The notes beneath the pieces are model-generated. The model searched no databases. It saw only the letters and a list, made by a program, of their open reading frames with translations, and was not told the origin of the DNA. The position numbers and the translations under genes are program-made. DNA of 27,657 nt from Podochytrium sp. JEL0797 (taxonomy: Eukaryota > Chytridiomycota > Chytridiomycetes > Chytridiales > Chytriomycetaceae): the NCBI GenBank assembly GCA_027596195.1, contig JADGJG010000254.1, forward strand, positions 1 through 27,657, written 5' to 3'. Below are positions 9,501 through 20,280 of the stretch, piece by piece. Each line of letters begins with the position of its first letter. The stretch's first letter is position 1.

Positions 9501-11382
9501 GGTGGAGGAGAAGTCCCTCTCCTTCCCGCCACCGCACTAACATCGCGAACTCTCTCCCTACTGCTACTAGGCACATATCGATTCCCACCAACCTCCTTCT
9601 CACCACCACCAGCGCGAGACGACGACGACGACACATATCGATCAATACCACCTCCTTTCGGAAGCGGCAACGGCAACGGCACAGAAGCCAATCTCCCCGG
9701 AACATAAGAATCCTGACCCCCCTTCCTCACCGGCGAAGCCCCCCTCCTTCTCACAGACCCATCATTTCCCCTCTCCCCACTGCGCTCCCGTCTCCTCACC
9801 CCAACCGGAGACCGCGACCTCCGTCTCCTCTCCCCACTCCGACTCCTTCTGCGTCGTCTCTCATCATACCCAGGACTCACACTCCGCTCATACCGCCTAT
9901 CCCGCGACGAAGCCGCGGGTATCGGCGACCGGCTCCTGTACCGACGAGGAGCGCGGTCTCGACTGCGGCTCCGACTGCTGCGACTCATGGACCGCATCCG
10001 CCGCGGCCCGCGCGGCGTGTTGGCTGTTGTGGTCGTATAAGTCGTACCCGAGATGGAGGTTCCACTCGTGCTGGGGCTGCGGCTTCGTCGTCTGGGGCTT
10101 GGGCTTCTTCTTCTGGGACTGCGGCTGCGGTTCCTGGGGCTGGGGCTTCTTCTTCTCGCTGCGAGCGGTGGTGGAGCGGTGGTGGAGGTGGGAGCACGCG
10201 TTTCTTGGGTCGGGGGCGTCGTACCGGGAAGTGAGAGTGGTTTGGAAGGGAGGGAGGGGTGCAAGGGTTGTTGCATCGAAGCGGGTGTGTTTGTTGGCAT
10301 TGCGGGTGTGGTAGAGGGGTGGGTATATGTGGAAGCAGGTGCGGGGAGGGTAGGCCTCAAGATAGGGGTGGACGAGCTGCGTGGCGCGTCTGTCGAAGCG
10401 GGTGGCAGTGGTTGCATATGCGAGATGGATGAGAACGAACGCATGGGAGAAGGCACTGGTGGGTGGGTAGGATTCGATAGAGAAGGTTGTGATTCGGAAG
10501 ATACGTGCTGTGGGGATTCAGAGTCGCTTTCTTCAAGGTCAGCGACCCATGCGGGGGGTTGATAGCGACCAGGTGTAATCGCTGGCGGTGTCAAAGACTC
10601 GTGGGGACGTGAAGGTTCTCCTGCACCGACTGCGGGGTGAGGGGTGGTGTCAATGTGGGGTTTGAGGGTCATGATGGGTTGTTTTGGTTCGACGGGGGGT
10701 GGCGGGGGCAAGCGGGTTCCGTCTGGAATTCGATGGGTTCAATGCGAGGTTTCGAACAGGAGACATCAACAGGGAATATACCGTAATTCACGACATTCAC
10801 AACACACCCGCCAATGTAGGCGCGGTTCTCGCACGCGACGGCATGCTTGGCTGCGTTGACGGCGGCAAATGGAACTGGCTGTCCGTTGAGTTCATCTGCA
10901 AACGACACGACAGCCATGAGGCCCGTGGTGCCAGGGAACGAGGCAGTGCTGAGGTCGATGTTGGCGATTTGGCCGTACTTGATGAAAACGTCGTGGACAT
11001 CGTGCGGGGTGGTGTTGATGGGCAGATTCGAGACGATGATGTTGGGCGGTGGGTGTGGGCCGAGCGAGTCAGCGTCAACCTGGGTGGATGTTGTTGGAGG
11101 AGTTAGGTAAGGGATGGCAAACACGGCAGCATGGCAAACAAAGGGAGACACGCACATTCCAGCGCAGCTGTTTCAGACGCGGCATCAGCTTCATCTTGCC
11201 CTTGAGACCCGCGGGCGTGGCCAGCGTTGCGCGCGGGTCTGGTGCGTTGTCCATGAAGCACGACAGCGGGATGGCGCTATAGTAGCGGGGTTAGCGGCAG
11301 AGACATGCAGTGCAGATACTCACATTGTGTGTGGCTTCGTTGGCTTTGTCGCCGAGGCAGCCGAGCGATGGAGGTGGTGCAT
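6563..11382 (-). CDS. SET1: SET1, histone H3 lysine 4 methyltransferase (COMPASS catalytic subunit)
   Basis: Transfers methyl groups from S-adenosylmethionine to H3K4 in chromatin as part of COMPASS. Model: complement(join(6563..6586, 6675..6824, 6897..7031, 7096..7661, 7723..10722, 10782..11079, 11156..11276, 11324..11382)), 1450 residues. RRM at about 73-150 ([16 protein letters not shown]). Exon 4 (3 kb) encodes a Pro/Ser-rich stretch, an Arg-Ser repeat region (about 348-478), repeated DxYxPG motifs (494-669) and acidic segments. N-SET has [11 protein letters not shown] (1186-1196). SET domain from about 1312: [42 protein letters not shown]. Post-SET cysteines are 1438, 1440 and 1445, the last in a 24 nt exon encoding ACRGFLN. 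Divergent from the SUN gene with 84 bp between ATGs. The start (MHHLHRS) is the first in-frame ATG; the short first exon is less certain than the rest. Confidence 0.95.
8750..10200 (-). repeat. SET1: Low-complexity coding region of SET1 (RS repeats and DxYxPG motifs)
   Basis: Within SET1 exon 4, codons for Arg-Ser and Arg-Arg-Ser-Pro units dominate about 9770-10170. They are followed by six spaced copies of a short tyrosine motif (DSYVPGR, DRYVSSS, NRYVPSS, DTYFPGG, DRYVPSS, DTYLPGR) between about 9210 and 9730. The compositional bias keeps long frames open on the opposite strand, which are not genes. Confidence 0.75.
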
Positions 11383-11466
11383 CGCGGAAGGGAGAGTGTC
11401 CGGACGCCTCTGTTTTTCGCTTTGGTTTTTTTTTTTCGCTTTGCAAGTTTCTTCGAGCAAACAAAC
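11383..11466. promoter_or_regulatory. 84 bp divergent promoter between SET1 and the SUN gene
   Basis: Only 84 bp separate the two start codons. The segment includes a T-run (about 11427-11437). Unless start sites lie inside the coding regions, both 5' UTRs and both core promoters must share this space. Confidence 0.55.
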
Positions 11467-14400
11467 ATGGCCAGCAACACACCGCGCAAAACACGCGTCT
11501 CGCGCAGCAGCAGCGATGCCAGCGACGTCCCTCTGACACCAGCGCAGCGCATCCAGCATGAGGATGCCTTGTCTTCGCGCAGAAGATCCACGCGCAAAAG
11601 TGCCCCTCTTGTCGCAGCACACGATGACGACTTCGTTTCCGCGTCCCCAAGAACAGCAAAGAAAAAGTACCCCGCCCTGTCTGGCCCCGCTGCATCGGTC
11701 GTCAGAACACGCAGACAGACCCTCCTTACGCTCAACGACGACTCGGACGAAACTCTCGACGACGAAGTCCAAAACGTGAGCAACTTGCTCCGCCAAAACC
11801 AACACTCAAACAACCACAACTCAGCTCGAAACAGATGACCAACCCGAGAAGGAGAATGCCAAAACCCAAAGGTCTCCGTGGGAAAAACTCGCCGCCTTCT
11901 CACCAGTCAACATGTTCACGCGTCCAAAGAAACCCGACTTTCACCGACATGACGACGAAGAAGAAACTAAAGAACCCATCGACGACCAAGAAGAAGAAGA
12001 GGTCATTGAAACCGTCCAATTCGAATACGACAACTCCTCAGAACAAGACTCTGTCGAGTCAGACCCCATCGCCTCCTCCAGTTTCGAATCCCCCACAGAA
12101 CTCACGCGCACAACCTTTGAAACCCTCTCTGCCCTCCTCACCTCCCTCTTCTCCCATCTCATCAAACTCTACAACTCCCTCTACCCCACCTCCAAAATCG
12201 GCCTCCTCATCATCGCCATTTCCACAACCTCCGTCCTCCTCCTCAACCAACGCGGCGCAGACTTCCCCCTCAAAAGATACACCGAACTCACCACCTACCT
12301 TCCCCCCAAATGGGGCGACGTGACCGTCTGGCCCTCCTGGATGGACCGCAACGTTCCCCTCTTTGTCGACTGGTACGAATCAGTAGTTGTACACAACGTT
12401 GAACGCATGCAACACGTGTACGTCCCGCCCATGTTCAAGACGGGAGACGGGAGTGCGCAGGTGGATGAATCGACGCGATGGAACCTGTTTTTCCCGTTGT
12501 CGAGTGGTCGCGCGGGGCAAGAAGGAAGAGATGAGGATGCAACGACAAGTTCATGGAAAATGTGGATCCCCACCCATCGCGGTGGAGAAGCCGTTTCGAG
12601 AGTGTGGACGCAAACCACGGATTCCCTCCGCGACAGTTTTTCGCGCCTTCGAAGCTCAATGTCTCGTCAACTGAACGACGACACGACGGCCCGCAACAAC
12701 GCGTTTGCCAACGCGGCCGACAAAATCGATTGGTCTTCCCTCGCTTCCGCTGAATCCAAAGCCCTTGCATCCCGCGTGGCGACCCTCGAAGCCGCGCTGC
12801 AGGGTGTTGAATCCGGGTTCCGCGACGCAGCAGGGTCATTCGATGGACTCCATTCCGCCACGCGCAAGATCCATGAAGCGATGGAAGGGGTGGAAAACAA
12901 GATGAAGAAGGTGGTGGCGAGTGTGGAGGTGCGTGTGAAGGCGTTGGAAGGGGAAGAGGATGTGATGGCTGTGCGGGTTGGTCAGTTTGTGAACGAGTTG
13001 GAGGCGTTGAAACGGGGGGTGGATGCGTTGGGGGAGGAGGATGAGGGGGATAAGGGCCGGGATTTGGTACAGGATCAGAAAATGAGGGAGTTGGAGGCGC
13101 GGGTTGCGGTGTTGATGAAAGAGTTGAAGGGGGTGCATCAACGCGTCGAGGAGAGTGAGCAGATGTTGGGCGGCAAGATTGTGCAAATGATGCAAGACCT
13201 TGTCCCGAGCATGGTGGTGGCCAAGAAGGACGCCAAGACGGGCAAAGTCGTGTTGGACCCAGAGTTCTGGGGACTCTTGAAGGACAAGATTGGCGCGTTG
13301 CAAGCGCAGAAATCTGCCCAGACGACGGCAAAAGCAGACCCCGCTGCCATTTCCGAGCCGCAGATTCGCCAACTCATTTCCGAAAAGATCCACGCAGCAA
13401 CACAAGGACTCGTCTCCACGACCGACATCCAAACCCTCGTGTCCGAGCTCATCCACGCACAAGGCTTTGAAACGGCCGAATCTATCCAACACCGTCTCTC
13501 CGAGTTTGCGCACCGCTCCCACCTCACGACCCTCTCCGCCTCCGTGCGTCAACAAATCCAAGAAACTGTTGCATCCCTCCCATCCTTCACGGACCTCGAA
13601 TCCGCACTCGCCACCCACTCGACCACCTTCCTCGAGAAAAACAAACAACTCGTCACCGACATCCTCGCCGGCAACGGATCCCCCTCCGACACGATCCTCA
13701 CCCGTGAACAAGTCCTCGCACTCCTCCACGACGAAATCTCGGCCGCAAAGATCTCCCTCACAACCCACCTCGAAACCCGCATCGAATCCATTTCCCCCGC
13801 GAACCGCGCGAAACTCGAAACCGAGGCCATGCAAGACATGCTCGACACACTCATTTCCTCCGCGATGGAAAGGTTTGCAGCGGATGGGATTGGGAGGGCG
13901 GATTACGCGTTAGAGGCGATGGGTGGGCATATCGTTCAAGCGCTCACGAGTGAGCCCTATCAAAGGGAGAGTGGGAGCTTGGTGGGCCGGTGGATGGGGT
14001 ACAAGCAGAGAGTTGGGTGGGGTCCGTTTGTGGCTATTTCGGAGGGACATCAGCCGGGAAAGTGTTGGGCGATGGAAGGTAAAATCACCTCTTTATTTTG
14101 TTTGTTTTTGGATGCTTCCCTTTCCTCTTGATATTAACAACCATTGTCTTCCTCCATTCCCAGGAACCTCCGGAACCCTCGGCATCCGTCTCGCCAAACC
14201 CACCCTCCCCACCGCCTTCACAATCGACCACGCCTCCCCACACCTCCTCCTCTCCCCATCCAACATCTCCACGGCCCCGAAACGGATCGAACTCTGGGTT
14301 CTCTACTCGGACACGGCGAAGCTCGATTACACGGACCCCGCGACACGGAAACTCCCTGCATCGACGGGAAAGCTTCCCGCGGGGATGCTTGTGTCGAGTC

Positions 14401-14573
14401 AGGTGTTTGACCCGACGGTGAAGAATGTGCAGACGTTTGAGGTGGATGCGGAGGCGGCGAGGGTCATGAGGGAGAGGGGGGTGCTTGTGAAGACGGTGGT
14501 TTTGAGGGTGGTGGAGAATTGGGGGAGTGAGGAGTTCACGTGTTTGTATCGCGTGAGAGTTCACGGGCGTTAG
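11467..14573 (+). CDS. sad1: SUN-domain inner nuclear membrane protein (LINC complex)
   Basis: SUN proteins span the inner nuclear membrane and bind KASH proteins in the perinuclear space, linking chromatin to the cytoskeleton or spindle pole. Model: join(11467..11775, 11825..14078, 14164..14573), 990 residues. The nucleoplasmic N-terminus is basic and Ser/Thr-rich (RRRSTRK) and then strongly acidic (about 140-190). One transmembrane segment, about 226-243 (KIGLLIIAISTTSVLLL). A long lumenal region follows with coiled-coil character at about 450-550 and further helical stretches. The SUN domain starts at about 795 (ADYALEAMGGHIVQ) and includes PGKCWAMEG, GTLGIRLAKPTLPTAFTIDH and APKRIELWVLY, ending with FTCLYRVRVHGR. 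Intron 1 is only 49 nt. The internal Met at 11912 is not the start, because the spliced upstream exon continues the frame. Confidence 0.93.
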
Positions 14574-14838
14574 AAAATGTGTGGTTGATATATCCGATGT
14601 GGGAGGAAGGAGTGTAGTGGTGGTGGTGGGCGATATCTTCATTCGTTCTGATGCTCTATAACGCGAATAAAAGCAAAAATATAATCTTCATCTTCATCTG
14701 TTTCATTCACATCTTTCCAGACATGCTTCGAGAACACAAAAAAAAACAAACACAAACAACACAACATCCACAAACCCCCAAATCCTCCTCCCTTCACCAT
14801 CAGCCAAGGCACCCCCCATCACCCACATCTCTCACACT
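14574..14838. terminator. Convergent 3' region between the SUN gene and SEC27
   Basis: 265 bp between two convergent stop codons. AATAAA at 14666-14671 serves the plus-strand SUN gene. No obvious AATAAA is visible for the minus-strand SEC27. No coding content is seen. Confidence 0.5.
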
Positions 14839-17800
14839 TCATGCCAACAAATCATCCAAATCCTCCTCCCTAAACTCCTGCGTGGGCGCGTTCGATGAAT
14901 CGGCCGGGAATCCAAACTCGTCATCGAAATCCAAGTCATCCTGTCAAAAAAAGCGTCAGGCAAAAATCATGGAGAGGCGAAACACGCAACGCAAAGAAAT
15001 ACTCACAGTCACGGCACCACTGGCTCCATTTGCGCCAAATTCACTGAATCCCTGGTGTTCCGCACTCTGTATAATTTCCTGTCGAGTTTAATAAAACCCA
15101 ACGTTCAAGCCAAACCCGAAAACTAAACGAACGAAAAACAACTCACAAAGTCATTCGCCAACGCATCTTCCTCCGCCATACTCAACGTCTGCACAGCATC
15201 TGCAAACGACTGCGGCTGAGCGACAGGCGAAAGCTCGGCAGGAGGGATCGGGGACATGGCCGCCGCCGTGGGTTTTGCAGGTGACATGGACGCAGGCGTC
15301 AAGGGCGCCGACTCTTCATGGCGTTCCGGGGACACCGCTCGCTGCTGTTGCTGCGGCGACTGTTGCTGCAGTTCATTCAATTCGGGAGGTCCATTCGGGA
15401 ACTTCTTTTTGAGCTCGCCGATAAAGTCAATGTCGAGCACGTCCTTCCACTCGGCGTAGTCCGACGCAGGGATGACCTTCTTGCTGGATCGGAAGTGTTC
15501 CAAAAAGAGTCCGTACTCCAAGTCCGGGAACAAGTTGCTGTACTGCGTGGGATCCGCCAAGGCGTCGGCAACCTTTTTCTTGTTGCCCTTGAGCAGGGAT
15601 TCCTTCCACAATGCCACGATGCGAGTCATTTGCGAGGGAAGGTACGTGCGCGCGAGGAAGGCCGCTTCGGCAATGCGGTTGGTGGAGATCAAAAGGTCAA
15701 TGGCTTTGTCGACTTGGTTGCTGATCATGAAACACGTGAAGGCAATGTTGTGCTTGCCCTTCTCGACGGCGAGAGTGCCGAGGTTCTTGATACCCGCGGC
15801 GTTTCCTGCAGCCTGGTAATAGAGCAAGAGACCCTCAACGTCGTTCGCTTTTGACAGACAATCTTCAGCGAGGTCAAACTTTGAAATTCATAAAGTTAGA
15901 AAACGCGACCAGCTCGAAATAAAAAACAAACAACCCATCGAAATAAAAAACAAACAACCCACCATCCAGTTGGACAAGGCCAAATCTCCAACCAACTTCC
16001 AGTTGTGCTCCAAATCAATCTCCTTGGCAATCTCGTGTGCAATCTGAATCTTTCCAAGCTGAACCGCCAAGTCGAATCTGTGTTCAGGGTCCGTGGACAC
16101 TTCCAACGCAATCTCCTTCAAGTCCTGGCTTTCCAAGAATCTGGCGATACGACCGCGTTGCTCCGCCGGGACATTGGGAAGGACAGATCGAGCAGCAACC
16201 AGGTCTCCGCGGAGAATGTGGGTTTGGTATTCAATCAAACTGACGGGGAGGGCGTAGGAGAACACGTTCAAATCCTTGTCGGCAAGGTACACGCGGTTGT
16301 CGCGTGGGATGTAACCCAGCAAGTACATGGTGCTAAGAAATCGTATCAGAATGCGAGTTTCAACAGCAAAAAGCCAAGTGGCAAAGAAAAAATCTCACTT
16401 GTCAAAGTGGCTGATTGTAGAAACGTTTCCTCCGACCAAGTAGTTCAAACGGTTCGCCGTGTTGGTGTAGATAAAGCAGTCCCCGACCCAGCAAGCAGTC
16501 TTGACGCTGTGAGTTGAATGATACGATAAGCACACGCAGCAACCAGGCGATGGACTCACGTCTCCGAGACTTCGGCAACGAAATCAAACGCAGACTCGAT
16601 TCCCTCCTCCCCAATCGCGTTGACGCCCTGGGTGTCCAAAAACTCCTGGTACGCGACGCGGTTGAACTTGAGAACGTAGGCAATGTCTTCGCAACAGATG
16701 GCCACGAGGTCCGACTCGGACCAAAACACATTCTTGACCACGACGTCCACGCGACGAACGCACACGCCAGTCTCCCAGTCGTAGAAGCAGAGGAACGAGT
16801 TGCTGCGAACACCGAGCAAGGAACCTCCAAAGATGCCTTCGGCACTGTAGCTGGGTTTGATTTGGACGCTCGTCTTCTCCTTGAAGTTTTTGAAGACCTT
16901 GATCTTTGACGAGGATTCGCGAGTCGCATATTCATTCGAGTCTTGAGCCCACACGAATTCCAATGCGCTACCAAACTCCTTGTTACGCCATGCAAGAGCA
17001 GTGTAGATGATCCATTCGCCGTCTCCGCACACAACAACAAATCTGCGTCACGAAAAACATGGAGCAAATCAGAAACAGGCAGTGGGGGGTCCAAAACCAA
17101 AATTCGCTTACCGTCCGTTGGGACTGTGCTGCAAGCTCTGCGGGTACACTTCACAACTTCCGAGTTCCTTGGTCGGAAGCATCATCTTCTCCCCGTCTTT
17201 GATGTTCTCTTCGGACGAGGCTTTGATGTTGGCGGTTTTGATTTCGCTGTGCTTGGCCCAAATGATTTTCCCGCTGTTGTCCATGCTGACGGATGGCTCC
17301 TCGCGTCCGAGCTGGAGAAGTGAATTCCGACGAAGAAAAAATCAGCATCTCTCGCACACTTCCAAAACGATTCAAAACGTCACCTTGACAACAATGGTTC
17401 CCTCGTCATATCCAAATGCAATATCGTTGCTGCCCTTGATGTATGCACACGCCCACACTCGCTCCATTCCGTAGTTGAGAGTGTTCTCGAGGCGATACGT
17501 GTTTTGGTGCCAGATTCGAACGGTTCCTGTACCAAGAGGCGCATTCAGCACACCGACACAAATAGTTTCGTTGATTGCAACAAACCATCCTCGCTTCCAG
17601 AAATGATAATCGGCAGCTCGGGGTGGAAAGCAACGACGGTAACGTTTTGGGTGTGTCCTTCCAACGTCTGGACGCACGTCTTGTTCTGGTAATCCCAGAT
17701 CTTGATCATTCTGGTACGCGCGGAGAGCAAATCACAATCAGGATCAAGCACCAAAAGAGAATCACAAAAGAAAAACACGAACTTGTCGTCGGCACCAGAA

Positions 17801-18849
17801 ATCAGATACGGCTTGTCGCCCCCGTGGTAATAATCGACACAGTTGACTCCCTTCTCGTGTCCATTCAACGTGAAGTTGGCGACCGGGGATCCCAACGACC
17901 AAATCTATAACCGTGTTTGAGTTGAAACGATGGACAAGAAAATGCCCCCCGCACTCCACACACCTTCACGGTGCCGTCAAGGGAAGCACTGGCAAAGGTG
18001 TTTTGGTCCTTCGGGTTAATCGCAACCTGCATGACCAAGTGCGTGTGTCCTTCAAAGACCTAAAAACAGGAGCGCCCACGTCGTCAGCGCAATTGGATTC
18101 CAGCGGTCTCCTTCAAAAGTTTACCATCATGTTTCTCCAGTTCTTGTCCCAATCCCACAGCTTAATCGTCATATCGTCGGAGGAGGACAAGACATATGAC
18201 TGAGTGGGGTGAACGGCAATGCAACGGATGTAATCCTGGTGGGCATCGAAGGCGGTGACTTTCTCGTGCGTTTGGTAGTTGAAGACCCGCAGGTGCATGT
18301 CGTCTCCTCCGGCAATAAACCACGACTTCCTGGTGATGAATTTGACGGCACGCACTGTGGAGAGGAGAGAGCGCACGTATTAGTTTTCGGTGCCCAGGTT
18401 TTGCGAAAATGGGGGACGGTGCGATTTGGAAAAACTAGAGTCGGGGCATCATACGCGGGGCTTCGGTGACTTCAAACGTTTTGACCAGGGTCTAGTGCAA
18501 GCGAGGGGAGGTGGCCGTGGTTAGCAACGACCAGGTGGGCCGGGAGAAAAAAAGCACAGGCCCCGGGCCGAACCTGGGTTTCGTGGTTCCAGATGTACGT
18601 GTTTCCGTTGTACAGCGCGGTAATCAGCCAGGGCTCCGTGGGGTGGAAGTCCAGTGCCTTGACACGGTCGGATCTGTTGGACAGCTTCCTCTGCGGAGCA
18701 AAAAACGGCCGTGAGTGATTAAACGGTGCATTCGCGGCCGGGCGGGACGTACTTTGATCTCCAGGCGAAGCGGCTGGTTGGATCGTATTCGCAGGCATGA
18801 AAAGCGGTTAGTATCGGTTCGGCAACTGTAAGGGTCAAGGCGTCACCAT
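14839..18849 (-). CDS. SEC27: SEC27/COPB2, beta'-COP subunit of the COPI coat
   Basis: COPI coat subunit that binds dilysine ER-retrieval signals in Golgi-to-ER traffic. Model: complement(join(14839..14940, 15007..15078, 15147..15878, 15963..16332, 16399..16506, 16560..17042, 17112..17311, 17384..17526, 17586..17710, 17783..17904, 17964..18059, 18125..18354, 18455..18491, 18574..18690, 18753..18773, 18847..18849)), 986 residues. The mature N-terminus is [19 protein letters not shown], as in animal COPB2. WD40 propeller residues 1-300 ([54 protein letters not shown]). Second propeller and alpha-solenoid 300-840 ([45 protein letters not shown]). Gln/Pro/Ser-rich linker about 845-915 and an acidic tail ([11 protein letters not shown]). 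Exon 1 codes only for Met. Intron 7 has an unusual GTTCGT donor. Confidence 0.95.
15914..15961 (+). repeat. SEC27: 24 bp perfect tandem duplication in SEC27 intron 13
   Basis: Two adjacent copies of a 24 bp unit (15914-15937 and 15938-15961) fill most of the intron. The unit abuts the 5' splice site (minus-strand GTGGGTTG), so a near-copy of the donor region (ATGGGTTG) lies 24 nt into the intron. Confidence 0.85.
18807..18813 (-). promoter_or_regulatory. SEC27: TACTAAC branch site in SEC27 intron 1
   Basis: A perfect TACTAAC lies about 33 nt before the acceptor at 18774. It supports the unusual first intron that starts directly after the ATG. Confidence 0.7.
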
Positions 18850-19742
18850 TTTTTTTTTGGATTTTTCGAAACTTGCGTTCCACGAGTCACCCATCACGAG
18901 CACACCCAAAGGCCCGTATCCCAACTTGTGAGTTTATTGATTCAGAAACTCTACGTGTGGATCACACACATTAATCGTTTCACGAGATGGCACGCGGTTG
19001 AACGTTGTGGCCGATGGAATTGAGGTTATAAAATTCCATGAATCAACGGAATGGATACAGGTCATGCTTATTTGCGAGAACAATTGGCAAACAACGCAAC
19101 CTTTGCATCTGCAGCAACAGTATCGACGCGCGGGAAAACCTGCTCACAACACAAAGCCAAAACCGTGCTCGCAACAAAGTCCAAAAACAAAAACAAATCG
19201 TATAATTGAAGAATATTCATTTATTTGTTTTATCACAATTAGAAGGGTGAGAAGGGGAAGGAGATGTTTGGTCCTCGGGTGTGCTCATCAAATGCCCTAA
19301 CTCACGAATAAGCAAGCGACCTAAGAGTCCCATGTGTATCTGGGCCACATTATTGACTTTCAGCAACGGTAGAAGCCGTCTTAAGAAAGCTTCGATAGGG
19401 CCGGGAAAGAAAAAACGAAAGGAGGGAAGGAGAAGAAAGAGGGTGGAGAAGGGAAAGAAACCAAGGCAGCAGATAGATCAACCATGTGCAACAGCGAAGG
19501 TCTAACAGAAAGGAAACGTTAGAAATGATGCGAAGGGAACGAGGCGAGAGAATGAGGGGAGAAGGGGAAGAGAGAACAGTAAGACATCTAAGGAAGGTGC
19601 ATTTTAGCCGTCAGCAAGCACGCGGAGCTTCAGAGACCGACTCCGAGGAGTGAACCAAGGATTAGGTGCCAGTCTCGTCCAGTCCACGCTTTTCAAAGGC
19701 TTTACGGTGGAAACTGCGAATAGAAAGTACTTCATCATCCTG

Positions 19743-19764
19743 TCTCTCTCTCTCTCTCTCTCTC
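19743..19764 (+). repeat. (TC)11 microsatellite
   Basis: Eleven perfect TC units, followed by GAGA. It lies inside the purine/pyrimidine-asymmetric interval upstream of SEC27. Confidence 0.9.
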
Positions 19765-20232
19765 GAGATTTCGTCCCGGTGCGAGTAGGAGGGGGTCGGG
19801 GAAGGAGGGCTCACCATTCGGGACGGGGAACGGGAAAAGAAGAAAAACTGGACCACGATCGAAAACTCGTCAGGGAAACACGAGGTAACCTGAAGGCGGG
19901 ATTGGGAGTTAGAACAAGATCTCATGAAGAGAAGGGTGTGTGAGAAGGAAGGGAGGGGAGCAGAGGTGAGAAGGATCAGGGAGTCACTGGCTAAAGTGTC
20001 ACTCGCCCCCGAAGGAGAGAGCGGCTTGCTTTCGTCATAGTCGATAGGAATGGAAAGAAGTAAGAGTTGTTATCATCGTTTCCTGGCAGCTCTGCGGGTG
20101 CTGATGGTGGTGCGTGCGTTGGCGGGGGATGCATACCTGAGGAGGGTCATCGGGAGTGAGTTTTTTTGGTGGACGAAAAATGGAAAAAAACGCGTTCTTG
20201 TATGGCACAAAATCCCCGAGCCCCGTTGACCC

Positions 20233-20280
20233 AAACTGTGCGAGAGGAAAACTGTGCGAGGGGCAAACTGAACGAGGGGA
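20233..20280 (+). repeat. Three tandem 16 bp units upstream of IDH1
   Basis: Units at 20233-20248 (aaactgtgcgagagga), 20249-20264 (aaactgtgcgaggggc) and 20265-20280 (aaactgaacgagggga) repeat with an exact 16 bp period. They end 193 bp before the IDH1 start codon. They may be a regulatory array or a small replication-slippage product. Confidence 0.75.

Noticed and set aside
8051..9707. Long plus-strand frames opposite SET1 exon 4, rich in Pro/His/Arg
   Set aside because: They are shadows of the biased codons for acidic and Arg-Ser stretches; SET1 is continuous and family-matching on the minus strand.
11912..14131. Met at 11912 as the start of the SUN protein, with the frame continuing past 14078
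   Set aside because: Splicing 11775 to 11825 joins an upstream 103-codon exon in frame, and splicing at 14078/14164 is needed to complete the SUN domain.
18753..18798. ATG at 18796-18798 as the SEC27 start ([10 protein letters not shown])
   Set aside because: That frame does not lead into the conserved [12 protein letters not shown] sequence; the ATG lies inside intron 1.
19290..19300. TTGATGAG on the minus strand as a C/D snoRNA C box
   Set aside because: No D box (CTGA) or terminal stem is found at a suitable distance.
19298..19306. CCCTAAC on the plus strand, resembling a telomerase RNA template or telomere repeat
   Set aside because: Only about one repeat unit is present, less than a telomerase template needs, and no flanking conserved structure was seen.
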